The position numbers were made by a program, and so were the translations under genes. Positions 1-5,460 of a DNA stretch of 5,460 nt are shown piece by piece (the stretch's first letter is position 1; every line of letters begins with the position of its first letter). The stretch is from an uncultured Chloroflexota bacterium (GTDB taxonomy: Bacteria; Chloroflexota; Dehalococcoidia; SAR202; UBA11138), in assembly GCA_913046025.1 (NCBI GenBank), contig CAJWRP010000199.1, positions 1-5,460 of the forward strand. Reading direction: 5' to 3'. The notes beneath the pieces are model-generated. The model worked only from the letters and a program-made list of their open reading frames with translations, searched no databases and was not told where the DNA came from.

Positions 1-169
1 CCCCGTGGGTCCATTCGGAATGAAGGCCCTGGGTGAGCCGCCAAACATTGGCGTGGCTCCAGCTATTATCAACGCCATATACGACGCTATCGGTGTACGG
101 ATACACGATCTACCCGCAACCCCAGACAAGATACTTGACGCCCTGGATCGCAAAGAGAGGGGTGAATAA
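1..169 (+). CDS. Molybdenum hydroxylase large (Moco-binding) subunit, xanthine dehydrogenase family, C-terminal fragment
   Basis: Only the last 55 codons are in the window (first whole codon at 2, TAA at 167-169); the 5' part lies outside. The fragment opens with PVGPFGMKALGEPPNIG and continues APAIINAIYDAIGVRIHDLP, the usual C-terminal block of aldehyde oxidase/xanthine dehydrogenase/CO dehydrogenase large subunits. The GE pair (Glu codon at 35-37) matches the conserved active-site glutamate that acts as the catalytic base in this family (KAVGEPP in bovine xanthine oxidase). The closing stretch LPATPDKILDAL also matches the family, so the gene ends naturally here and is not truncated. The FAD subunit gene follows after two bases, so the two are co-transcribed subunits of one cytoplasmic molybdenum hydroxylase. 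The substrate cannot be told from this fragment. Confidence 0.9.
   Translation, partial: PVGPFGMKALGEPPNIGVAPAIINAIYDAIGVRIHDLPATPDKILDALDRKERGE
158..162 (+). promoter_or_regulatory. Ribosome binding site of the FAD subunit gene
   Basis: AGGGG, within the purine-rich GAGAGGGGTG at 155-164, sits nine bases before the GTG at 172. It overlaps the last codons of the upstream subunit gene. It supports GTG 172 as the start, since no ATG in frame lies near. Confidence 0.7.
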
Positions 170-171
170 TA

Positions 172-1158
172 GTGAAGCCACTTCAGTTCATAAATCCCTC
201 CAGCATCCAGGAGGCCTCTCGGCTAGTGCAGCCTGAGGATGCGTCAGCGTTCCTGATAGCTGGCGGCACCGATCTATTGGATGAGATCAAAGAGGGTGTG
301 GAGAGACCCGACAAGTTAATCAATCTCATCGAATTGGTAGCAATGCAGGGTATAGCTCTCAAGTCTTTTGGTCTGGAGATTGGCACTGGTACAACCCTGG
401 CGGAAATCGTATCTCATGCGGACATTGTCAGAGACTATGCGGCACTGTCACAGGCTGCCGAGTCCGTAGCGACGCCACAAATACGTAACGTAGGAACGCT
501 CGGCGGAAACCTCTGCCAACGGCCACGTTGCTGGTACTACCGCAGCATAAACTTCGACTGCCGCAAAAAGGGCGGAAGCACCTGCTATGCCCAGGTAGGT
601 GAGAACAAGTTCCACGCTATTCTGGGCGGTTCTGATTGCGTAATCGTCCACCCCTCCGACATGGCGGTAGCTCTGATATCGCTGAATGCATCGATAACGC
701 TGACATCCGCTAACGATTCGCGCACGCTTTCCATAGAAGATTTCTTCGCTGGTCCAGACGTCGATATAATGGCTGAAAATGTATTGGTGCTCGGTGAAAT
801 AGTTACTTCCGTGATCCTTCCTGTGACAACTGGCAACACCAAAAGCATTTTCCTGAAAGCCAAAGAACGTCTGGGCATGGATTTCGCCTCGTCGAGCGTC
901 GCGATTGCCATGGAAGTATCAGACGGCACGATCTCCTATATTCGAGTGACCCTCGGAGGCGTAGCGCCGATTCCTTGGCGAGCAACAGCCGCCGAGTCCC
1001 TCCTACTAGACAAGAGCATAGCCAGCGTGGATCTCATGGAAGTTGGAGAGGCAGCCGTTCATCGCGCGAAGGCTCTTGAGCACAATGGCTATAAGATCCG
1101 CTTGACTGCCGGGCTGACCCGTCGCGCAGTCGAGACACTGCTATCGGAATGGCGCTAA
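172..1158 (+). CDS. Molybdenum hydroxylase FAD-binding medium subunit with extra [4Fe-4S] insertion (PaoB/HcrB-like)
   Basis: A 328-residue protein of normal family length, starting at GTG. It should pass electrons within a cytoplasmic molybdenum hydroxylase together with the large subunit just upstream. The N-terminal FAD-binding domain (about residues 1-190) has both FAD loops: LIAGGTDLL (28-36) and TLGGNL (109-114). Directly after the second loop is a Cys-rich insertion with QRPRCWYYR (116-124), C130, C138, GENKFHAILGG (143-153) and C156, then HPSDMAVAL (160-168). The spacing C120-X9-C130-X7-C138-X17-C156 closely follows the four cysteines of E. coli PaoB (YagS), where they bind a [4Fe-4S] cluster; 4-hydroxybenzoyl-CoA reductase beta subunits have an analogous insertion. 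C115 is an additional cysteine where PaoB has leucine. The C-terminal part (about 205-328) is the CO dehydrogenase flavoprotein C-terminal domain, with VTLGGVAPIPWRA (262-274). The [2Fe-2S] subunit is not in the window. Substrate is unknown; an aromatic or heterocyclic aldehyde or thioester is possible but unproven. Confidence 0.93.
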   Translation: MKPLQFINPSSIQEASRLVQPEDASAFLIAGGTDLLDEIKEGVERPDKLINLIELVAMQGIALKSFGLEIGTGTTLAEIVSHADIVRDYAALSQAAESVATPQIRNVGTLGGNLCQRPRCWYYRSINFDCRKKGGSTCYAQVGENKFHAILGGSDCVIVHPSDMAVALISLNASITLTSANDSRTLSIEDFFAGPDVDIMAENVLVLGEIVTSVILPVTTGNTKSIFLKAKERLGMDFASSSVAIAMEVSDGTISYIRVTLGGVAPIPWRATAAESLLLDKSIASVDLMEVGEAAVHRAKALEHNGYKIRLTAGLTRRAVETLLSEWR

Positions 1159-1209
1159 CTGAAGTCTTCTTAAACCTTCTAGGTCGAACATGATGACGGA
1201 AAAGCCTCC

Positions 1210-1903
1210 CAATATAATGTCCAACACTAATGCCTAGTCCGGCAGTATCAACATAGGCAAGTTAGGCCTGGCATTGGACTTCGATGGCACGATGGCTGAA
1301 CTGGTCCTCGTGCCAGAGGCAGGTTGCCAGTCCGGATAAACAGTACATCACCCTCCGCAATCTTGAAACCACATCGCTCTTCTACTGCCGGAATGTCTTC
1401 GGGCATCACGCCCTAGCCTCTCTTCACCCAGTCAATACCTCGAACCATCGGTACATCGACCATGATACCTCGGCTCATGATGCCATCCTTGGCTAGCTCA
1501 ACCGACTCCACTGTCGCTTCCAAGCTGATAAACACCGAATGTGATGGACGGCCGTTGTACATCTTTCCCTTCCAGAAGAAATGGGCAAGGCTGTCGATAT
1601 GAGTGATAGTCTGGCCGTGGAACACCAGTCCAAAGAATTCTGTTGATGCCTGTTTGCTCTGGCCGACACTTTGTCTTCACTGGCCCAACCCTCACCGCTC
1701 TCCACCATGTAATGAATCGGCATAGATGTGACATATGGTCTTCCCCTCTTGTGTCTTGCCCCAGTGCAATTGCTTGTTTGGTCTTCTCATTCGATAGGAA
1801 ATTAAGTGTGCCCCACTCGTCTCCTTCGTCCCAAGGTTCCACTTGCTCAACTTGTCGAAACAGGTGAATACCTCTTCCTCTGGGAAGGAATCTCTGCAGA
1901 CAT
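1210..1903 (-). pseudogene. Degraded cyclase-family (PF04199-type) hydrolase pseudogene
   Basis: The minus strand reads as a cyclase-family protein (the fold of kynurenine formamidase-like metal hydrolases) split over frames. In order: start ATG 1903-1901 (MSAEIPS); EEVFTCFDKLSKWN in a second frame (about 1877-1836); WDEGDEWGTLNFLSNEKTKQ in a third frame (from 1833); PIHYMVESGEGWASEDKVSA (from about 1720) in the first frame again; EFFGLVFHGQTITHIDSLAH (from 1640) in the second frame, continuing FFWKGKMYNGRP to DWVKRG. A TAG at 1415-1413 interrupts that frame, which goes on as VMPEDIPAVEERCGF and GDVLFIRTGNLPLARG to about 1305. The metal-binding HGQTITHIDSLAH (1619-1581) is intact. Beyond 1305 similarity fades (possible PGLTCL, ALVLDII), and the family's C-terminal GGTGSPVNP-like end is missing. 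At least four frame changes plus one nonsense codon and a lost C-terminus make this a dead gene. The four neighbours read cleanly, so local sequencing error is unlikely. The lower boundary is approximate. Confidence 0.87.
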
Positions 1904-1907
1904 ATTG

Positions 1908-1913
1908 TCCTCT
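1908..1913 (-). promoter_or_regulatory. Relict ribosome binding site of the cyclase pseudogene
   Basis: On the minus strand AGAGGA lies four bases before the ATG at 1903-1901. It shows that the original start region survives although the reading frame behind it is broken. Confidence 0.5.
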
Positions 1914-2053
1914 TGTTTTATTAGTGTCTATTAACGACTACATAGGAATAGTCAGAAAATCGGCACCAGTATACTCGCAGCACTTTCTTGTGTCATAAAA
2001 CTGTCACTAATAAAGGGATGCGTCGACCATATTCACATTCACGACGACACTCC

Positions 2054-2082
2054 TTGAAAAAAGGGCAACTCTGAGGTACATT
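2054..2082 (+). promoter_or_regulatory. Candidate sigma70-type promoter for the sulfite-oxidase-like gene
   Basis: TTGAAA (2054-2059; 5 of 6 bases of TTGACA) is followed by a 17-base spacer and TACATT (2077-2082; 4 of 6 bases of TATAAT). Transcription would begin near 2089, leaving a leader of about 40 bases before ATG 2129. The spacing is ideal but the -10 match is weak, and sigma factor preferences of this organism are unknown. Confidence 0.35.
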
Positions 2083-2118
2083 AGGCGCAAGGACTGTTTG
2101 TCCAACATCCCTAATATT

Positions 2119-2123
2119 GGAGG
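2119..2123 (+). promoter_or_regulatory. Ribosome binding site deciding the start of the sulfite-oxidase-like gene
   Basis: GGAGG is five bases before ATG 2129 and only two before ATG 2126. The in-frame TTG at 2117 overlaps this site and so cannot be the start. ATG 2129 is therefore preferred. Confidence 0.7.
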
Positions 2124-2128
2124 GCATG

Positions 2129-3235
2129 ATGCAACAGTGTACATGTACCGAGGCTGGGACCTCGACGGCTGAAAAAGAGCCATTGTGTACCCAGCCAAAC
2201 GAGATTGGACTGGTTCCAATCGAAGAAGATCCTCTCATAGGCGAGACGCCACAGGGCACCCTGCAAAGCTGGCTGACGCCAAATCCTCTGTTTTACGTTC
2301 GCAATCATTATTCTTTCCCGACCTCTGAAGATACAGCCTCCTGGAAACTTGTCATCGATGGCAACGTTTCTAATCAGCTAGAACTCTCTCTTGATGATTT
2401 CAGGCAATATCCCAAACAGACCCTTCCCATCACCATGGAGTGCGCAGGCAACAATCGCAGTGACCTGCAGCCCAGAGTACCCGGTAACCCCTTTCAGAAC
2501 GGCGCAGTGAGCACTGCCATCTGGGGTGGCGTACCGCTTTGCGAGATTCTCTCCAAAGTCGGAATCAAGTCCGGGTCCATTGAGGTCTTATTTGAGGGTA
2601 TGGACGGCGGTGAACCCATCCCTGGCGTCACTAAAGAGCAGTATCTCAGAAGCCTAACTCTGGATATGGCCAACAACCCCAACGTTCTCTTGGCATATGA
2701 GATGAACGGCGAACCGCTTTCTCTTGAGCATGGATACCCCCTTCGGCTAGTAGTCCCGGGCTGGTATGGCATGGCCTCTGTGAAGTGGTTGAAACGCATA
2801 TCGTTGATTACAGAAAAGCACCGCAGCTTCTTCCAGGGCGACCGCTACATAATTGAGGAAGATGACGGCACAGCGACCCCAGTCGAGGATATACAGGTAA
2901 AGTCGCTTATTAGCTGGCCTCAGGCAGGTGGTACGCTCACTCAACAGAGTCATAACATTTCCGGGTTGGCATGGTCAGGCTCCGGGCACATCAACCGTGT
3001 GCAGGTAAGCAGTGACGGTGGCGATACCTGGGAAGATGCCAAGCTAGTGGGTCCTCGCTACGAGTTCGCGTGGCAGCAGTGGAATTACAGTTGGACGCCC
3101 ACCTCCAAGGGACACTACACCATCGTTGCTCGAGCTGAAGATGAGAAAGGTAACATTCAGCCCATGGAAAGCCGTTGGAACAGGCTCGGATACGTCATCA
3201 ATGGCGTAAAGCCGGTGTGTGTTAACGTTTCCTAA
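2129..3235 (+). CDS. Sulfite-oxidase-family molybdopterin-dependent oxidoreductase
   Basis: A 368-residue protein with the two-domain layout of bacterial sulfite oxidase-like enzymes. The molybdopterin domain spans about residues 45-230: FYVRNHY (55-61), ITMECAGNNR (101-110) with C105 as the thiolate ligand of molybdenum, IWGGVPLCEIL (131-141), LAYEMNGEPL (188-197), HGYPLRLVVPGWYGMASVKW (201-220). The Mo-co dimerisation (Ig-like) domain spans about 250-368, with GHINRVQVSSDGGDTW (286-301) and the closing WNRLGYVINGV (350-360). There is no cytochrome b5 domain, no heme CxxCH motif, and no Tat or Sec signal, so the enzyme is probably cytoplasmic and needs a separate electron acceptor. The N-terminal extension contains C4, C6 and C20, which the family does not need. 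True substrate is open: sulfite is the family archetype, but many members are uncharacterised. It is a different Moco family from the hydroxylase upstream, and the pseudogene between them argues against one operon. The start was chosen by the Shine-Dalgarno; ATG 2126 is the alternative. Confidence 0.92.
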   Translation: MQQCTCTEAGTSTAEKEPLCTQPNEIGLVPIEEDPLIGETPQGTLQSWLTPNPLFYVRNHYSFPTSEDTASWKLVIDGNVSNQLELSLDDFRQYPKQTLPITMECAGNNRSDLQPRVPGNPFQNGAVSTAIWGGVPLCEILSKVGIKSGSIEVLFEGMDGGEPIPGVTKEQYLRSLTLDMANNPNVLLAYEMNGEPLSLEHGYPLRLVVPGWYGMASVKWLKRISLITEKHRSFFQGDRYIIEEDDGTATPVEDIQVKSLISWPQAGGTLTQQSHNISGLAWSGSGHINRVQVSSDGGDTWEDAKLVGPRYEFAWQQWNYSWTPTSKGHYTIVARAEDEKGNIQPMESRWNRLGYVINGVKPVCVNVS

Positions 3236-3251
3236 ATAAGGTTCCTTTAAT

Positions 3252-3288
3252 GAAAAGGAGCGGGGGCGTATCGGTTCCGCCTCTTTTC
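3252..3288 (+). terminator. Probable intrinsic terminator after the sulfite-oxidase-like gene
   Basis: GAAAAGGAGCGG (3252-3263) can pair with CCGCCTCTTTTC (3277-3288), giving a 12-pair stem with one G-U pair and one mismatch and a 13-base loop. The 3' arm ends in a T-rich stretch (TCTTTTCTT) that partly serves as the U tract. It begins 16 bases after the TAA. The T tract is short and interrupted, so efficiency is uncertain. Confidence 0.6.
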
Positions 3289-3352
3289 TTGTCAATTATT
3301 AAATATTTCTCCCAGCGTTCTAATTACCTATTCTATTGCTAGACATGAGGAA

Positions 3353-3379
3353 TTGGTTTGCTTACACTCGATTTATAGT
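3353..3379 (+). promoter_or_regulatory. Weak candidate promoter for the exonuclease-propeller pair
   Basis: TATAGT (3374-3379) matches the -10 consensus at 5 of 6 bases and lies in an AT-rich stretch (3289-3390). The best upstream hexamer, TTGGTT (3353-3358), is 15 bases away, which is shorter than ideal. If used, transcription would start near 3386, so the TTG at 3385 could not be the start codon of the following gene. Confidence 0.27.
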
Positions 3380-3417
3380 ATTGATTGAAATACACCTGTG
3401 GGGTCAAGTGCCACCAA

Positions 3418-4272
3418 TTGCTTACTAACACCTTCCTTCACCTTCCCAGAGTAGGCAAAGTGACCGAGGTGGAACTTTGGCAATCTGGCGTTCAGACTTG
3501 GGGCGATTTCATGGCTGCTGATTCCATAACATCCCGCGTGGACAGACAGCGGGGCTATCTAAAGTCGCTGATATCGGAATCTCAAGAGAAGTTGGAAGAG
3601 AAGAACGCTCGTTACTTCAACTCCTGTCTGTCCTCCAGGGATATGTGGCGCCTGTACGCTGACTTCAGAACGAACGCGGCTTTTCTGGACATAGAGACTA
3701 CTGGCCTTTCGCCTGACACCAGCCACATCACCATGGTAGGAATTCTAGATTCGGAAGGCTACTCCGCTTTCGTTTATGACGAAAACCTAGATGACCTTAG
3801 AGAGGCAATGAAGAAATACGACTTGGTAGTTACCTTTAATGGGACCTCCTTCGACCTGCCCTACGTTGAGCACTACTTCGGCCGTATGTTCCAAGATATG
3901 GCCCACATAGACCTGCGATTCGCCCTAAAGCGTGCTGGTTACAGCGGTGGGCTTAAGGCAATAGAATCTCTCTTAAACGTGGGGAGGCCAACCAGCTTAA
4001 CCGCCCTTACCGGGTACGATGCCATCACTCTTTGGCGTCAATGGAGAAGAGGGGACCATAGAGCCAGAGAGACACTGATTCGTTATAACGCCGAGGACGT
4101 GGCTTCCCTCCCAGCACTAGCCGAAATTGCCTACAACCGTCTCTCGGAACGGCTACCTGTAGACTGTGCGCCTCTCGCTCCACTTCACAGACACAACATT
4201 GACCTGCCATACGATGAAGACGTTATTGAGCAAATTGTGGCCACTCGCAGGCCAAGTTGGTTCGTTGCATGA
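3418..4272 (+). CDS. YprB/MrfB-like DEDD 3'-5' exonuclease (RNase_H_2 domain)
   Basis: A 284-residue predicted nuclease with a ribonuclease-H fold. The N-terminus, LTNTFLHLPRVGKVTEVELW then GVQTWGDF (residues 2-31), resembles the small HhH-like element that opens many relatives. The catalytic core spans about 85-245. Exo I is FLDIETTGL (D91, E93), Exo II is FNGTSFDLPYV (D146), and Exo III is RYNAEDVASL (D227, with Y223 in a YxxxD arrangement). All four acidic residues are present, so it should be active. The family includes B. subtilis YprB/MrfB, which works with the helicase MrfA in mitomycin C damage repair. That helicase and the TPR tail of MrfB are not seen here. The start is uncertain: the frame is open from TTG 3385, but TTG 3418 puts the family N-terminus first. 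No strong Shine-Dalgarno supports either; GTG 3460 and ATG 3511 would cut into the N-terminal element. The stop overlaps the next gene by ATGA, implying translational coupling. Confidence 0.85.
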   Translation: MLTNTFLHLPRVGKVTEVELWQSGVQTWGDFMAADSITSRVDRQRGYLKSLISESQEKLEEKNARYFNSCLSSRDMWRLYADFRTNAAFLDIETTGLSPDTSHITMVGILDSEGYSAFVYDENLDDLREAMKKYDLVVTFNGTSFDLPYVEHYFGRMFQDMAHIDLRFALKRAGYSGGLKAIESLLNVGRPTSLTALTGYDAITLWRQWRRGDHRARETLIRYNAEDVASLPALAEIAYNRLSERLPVDCAPLAPLHRHNIDLPYDEDVIEQIVATRRPSWFVA

Positions 4273-5444
4273 CATTGATAGCTTTTGTAGATCCTGATGG
4301 TAAGGTACAGCTGACCTCCTCATCAAGCGGTCGCACGAGACCCATTACACCAGCCGGTATGAGGTTTACGTGGCCAACCTGGTCACCGGACGGTAACTTC
4401 CTTGTGGTATCCAGGTACAGTGCCGGCGAGAATGGCCACGGTGGTCTCAGAATCTGCCTCACAGATCCCGCAGGCGAGTCACTGACCGAAATCTACGCCA
4501 ATATGCCGGGTACCGATGCCATAGCCCAGGAAACGCCGCACTATGCCTTGTGGTCTCCCGATAGCGAGAACGTCGCGTTTGTCGCGCAGATGCCTGGAAA
4601 GGGCCTTACGATGTTCGTTCGCGGCTCCATCACAGGAGGCGAACCCAAGCAACTACTTAGCGGCGGTCCGCTGTTTGCGTCCTGGTCTCCGGATTCCAAA
4701 TTCCTATTAGTTCACAGCGGCCAGCTGCACTACCTCATCAGGTCTGATGATTTGGAACCAGCGCAGATACCGGTAGTGTCAAGCCAGTACATGAGCCCAT
4801 CATGGAGCCCCCTTAGCAACAGCATGGCCTTTTGTGGGGAGCTAAGCGAACAAGAGCAAGGGCTTCTCGTGGCGGACACAGACGGAGATGGTGCCAAGAT
4901 GATATCGGAGGTGTCCGGCTCGGCAACCTTCAGTTGGCACCCAGAGGGCCGCCATATTGGGCTCGCCAAAGACCTGGACAAAGCCTCAGGATTTTACAAC
5001 AGCTTATGGATGGTGGACACCGAGAAAGAGACCGAGGAGCGAATACTTAACGATCGCTTTCTGTCCTTTTTCTGGTCTCCGGATGGCGCTTTCGTGGCCT
5101 ACGTCACGCCGTCGGCTGAGGGAGACGGCTCCATTAGGTGGGCCATTCTCAACGTGAATACCAAAGAAAGCTACTACCTCGACGACTTTCAGCCAACTAG
5201 AGAACAACTGAACATATTCATGTTTTTTGACCAGTATGGGCAGTCCCACTCGCCTTGGTCCCACGACAGCCGAAGCCTCATATTTGCTGGACGACTGGGG
5301 GCAAGGGCAGTTCGTTCCAGGTTACCCGAAACCAGGTCTTCCCAGGTGTATACGCTCTCAATCGCCCGGGAAAGCCGCTCTTCGGTGGTTGACTCTGGCG
5401 CGATGGGAGTATGGAGCCCGGTACCGGAGCAGCCAGGGGTATAG
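4269..5444 (+). CDS. WSPD-repeat (PD40/TolB-like) beta-propeller protein of unknown function
   Basis: A 391-residue protein built from degenerate WSPDG/WSPDS repeats typical of PD40/WD40-like propellers. Tryptophans of the repeat occur at W38 (WSPDGNFLVV), W95 (WSPDSENVAFV), W139 (WSPDSKFLLV), W179 (WSPLSNSMAF), W223 (WHPEGRHIGL), W269 (WSPDGAFVAYV), W330 (WSHDSRSLIF) and W382 (WSPVPEQPGV, at the C-terminus). This gives seven or eight blades of 40-61 residues, with W382 perhaps closing the ring. No signal peptide, lipobox, membrane segment or catalytic domain is visible. Unlike periplasmic TolB it should be cytosolic, probably a scaffold or ligand-binding partner. Start ATG 4269 is chosen because it forms an ATGA overlap with the exonuclease stop; an in-frame TTG at 4257 is possible but less natural. 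The coupling suggests a shared role or complex with the exonuclease. Specific function is not recognised. Confidence 0.85.
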   Translation: MTLIAFVDPDGKVQLTSSSSGRTRPITPAGMRFTWPTWSPDGNFLVVSRYSAGENGHGGLRICLTDPAGESLTEIYANMPGTDAIAQETPHYALWSPDSENVAFVAQMPGKGLTMFVRGSITGGEPKQLLSGGPLFASWSPDSKFLLVHSGQLHYLIRSDDLEPAQIPVVSSQYMSPSWSPLSNSMAFCGELSEQEQGLLVADTDGDGAKMISEVSGSATFSWHPEGRHIGLAKDLDKASGFYNSLWMVDTEKETEERILNDRFLSFFWSPDGAFVAYVTPSAEGDGSIRWAILNVNTKESYYLDDFQPTREQLNIFMFFDQYGQSHSPWSHDSRSLIFAGRLGARAVRSRLPETRSSQVYTLSIARESRSSVVDSGAMGVWSPVPEQPGV

Positions 5445-5460
5445 TCTCCTTCGCCGCCGG

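Larger units (their letters stand above)
1159..2128. other. 970-base stretch without an intact gene
   Basis: Bases 1159-1209 between the FAD subunit stop and the pseudogene remnant show no convincing terminator or ORF. Bases 1210-1903 are the cyclase remnant. Bases 1904-2128 form the divergent leader between the dead gene and the sulfite-oxidase-like gene and hold only the candidate promoter and the ribosome binding site listed separately. Short open frames in both directions (for example plus strand 1284-1496 and 1643-1867) lie opposite the remnant and resemble no protein I recognise. Confidence 0.7.

Noticed and set aside
585..929. Minus-strand open frame of 114 codons inside the FAD subunit gene
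   Set aside because: It lies wholly opposite a well-supported gene with conserved motifs and resembles no known protein; it is an antisense shadow.
1159..1209. Possible terminator after the FAD subunit gene (GAAGTCTTC near 1161)
   Set aside because: The inverted repeat has essentially no loop and no T tract, so it cannot be supported as a terminator.
1643..1867. Plus-strand open frame of 74 codons opposite the cyclase remnant
   Set aside because: The complementary strand carries the recognisable family sequence, and this frame has no ribosome binding site or recognisable motif.
1968..1975. Perfect palindrome AGTATACT in the intergenic leader
   Set aside because: An 8-base palindrome in AT-rich DNA is expected by chance, and no second copy or nearby -35 element supports an operator or promoter.
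2091..2103. GGAC-tgttt-GTCC inverted repeat in the leader of the sulfite-oxidase-like gene
   Set aside because: The stem is only four pairs and does not extend, so it is too weak to call a riboswitch or operator.
2117..2128. Longer start (TTG 2117) for the sulfite-oxidase-like gene
   Set aside because: The TTG overlaps the GGAGG ribosome binding site that serves ATG 2129.
3345..3428. Small plus-strand ORF (27 codons, MRNWFAYTRF start) before the exonuclease
   Set aside because: It is short, has no ribosome binding site, overlaps the likely start of the exonuclease in another frame and has no recognisable features; a leader peptide cannot be shown.
4730..4981. Minus-strand open frame of 83 codons within the propeller gene
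   Set aside because: It is opposite the repeat-bearing coding frame and shows no motif; it is a shadow.

Overview
This window looks like bacterial chromosomal DNA with moderate GC content. All four intact genes and the partial gene at the left edge read on the plus strand. A decayed gene lies on the minus strand between them. No rRNA, tRNA, CRISPR array, insertion sequence or phage gene was seen. The gene content (molybdenum hydroxylase subunits, a sulfite-oxidase-type enzyme, a cyclase-family remnant and a WSPD-repeat propeller) would suit an environmental bacterium that oxidises organic carbon, for example a Chloroflexota/SAR202-like or similar lineage. That assignment is inference only, because no phylogenetic marker is present.

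Left part (1-1158): the C-terminal end of a xanthine-dehydrogenase-family molybdenum-cofactor (Moco) large subunit, including the active-site GE motif, is followed two bases later by its FAD-binding medium subunit. The FAD subunit carries a four-cysteine insertion like that of E. coli PaoB, which points to an extra [4Fe-4S] cluster. The small [2Fe-2S] subunit is not in view and is probably upstream.

Middle (1159-2128): there is no intact gene for about 970 bases. On the minus strand, about 1210-1903 holds a clear pseudogene of a cyclase-family hydrolase (PF04199 type). It keeps its Shine-Dalgarno, start codon and metal-binding HxxxTHxDxxxH motif, but is broken by several frameshifts, an in-frame TAG and loss of the C-terminus. 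About 225 bases upstream of it, with a plausible sigma70-type promoter, lead into the next gene.

2129-3235: a complete cytoplasmic sulfite-oxidase-fold molybdopterin oxidoreductase with the catalytic ECAGNNR cysteine. It is followed by a hairpin that probably terminates transcription.

Right part (about 3418-5444): a two-gene unit joined by an ATGA stop/start overlap. The first gene is a YprB/MrfB-like DEDD exonuclease with an HhH-like N-terminus. The second is a cytosolic WSPD-repeat (PD40/TolB-like) beta-propeller of unknown function. This coupled exonuclease-propeller pair is the least explained part of the window and the best candidate for an undescribed functional unit, although nothing here proves a joint function.
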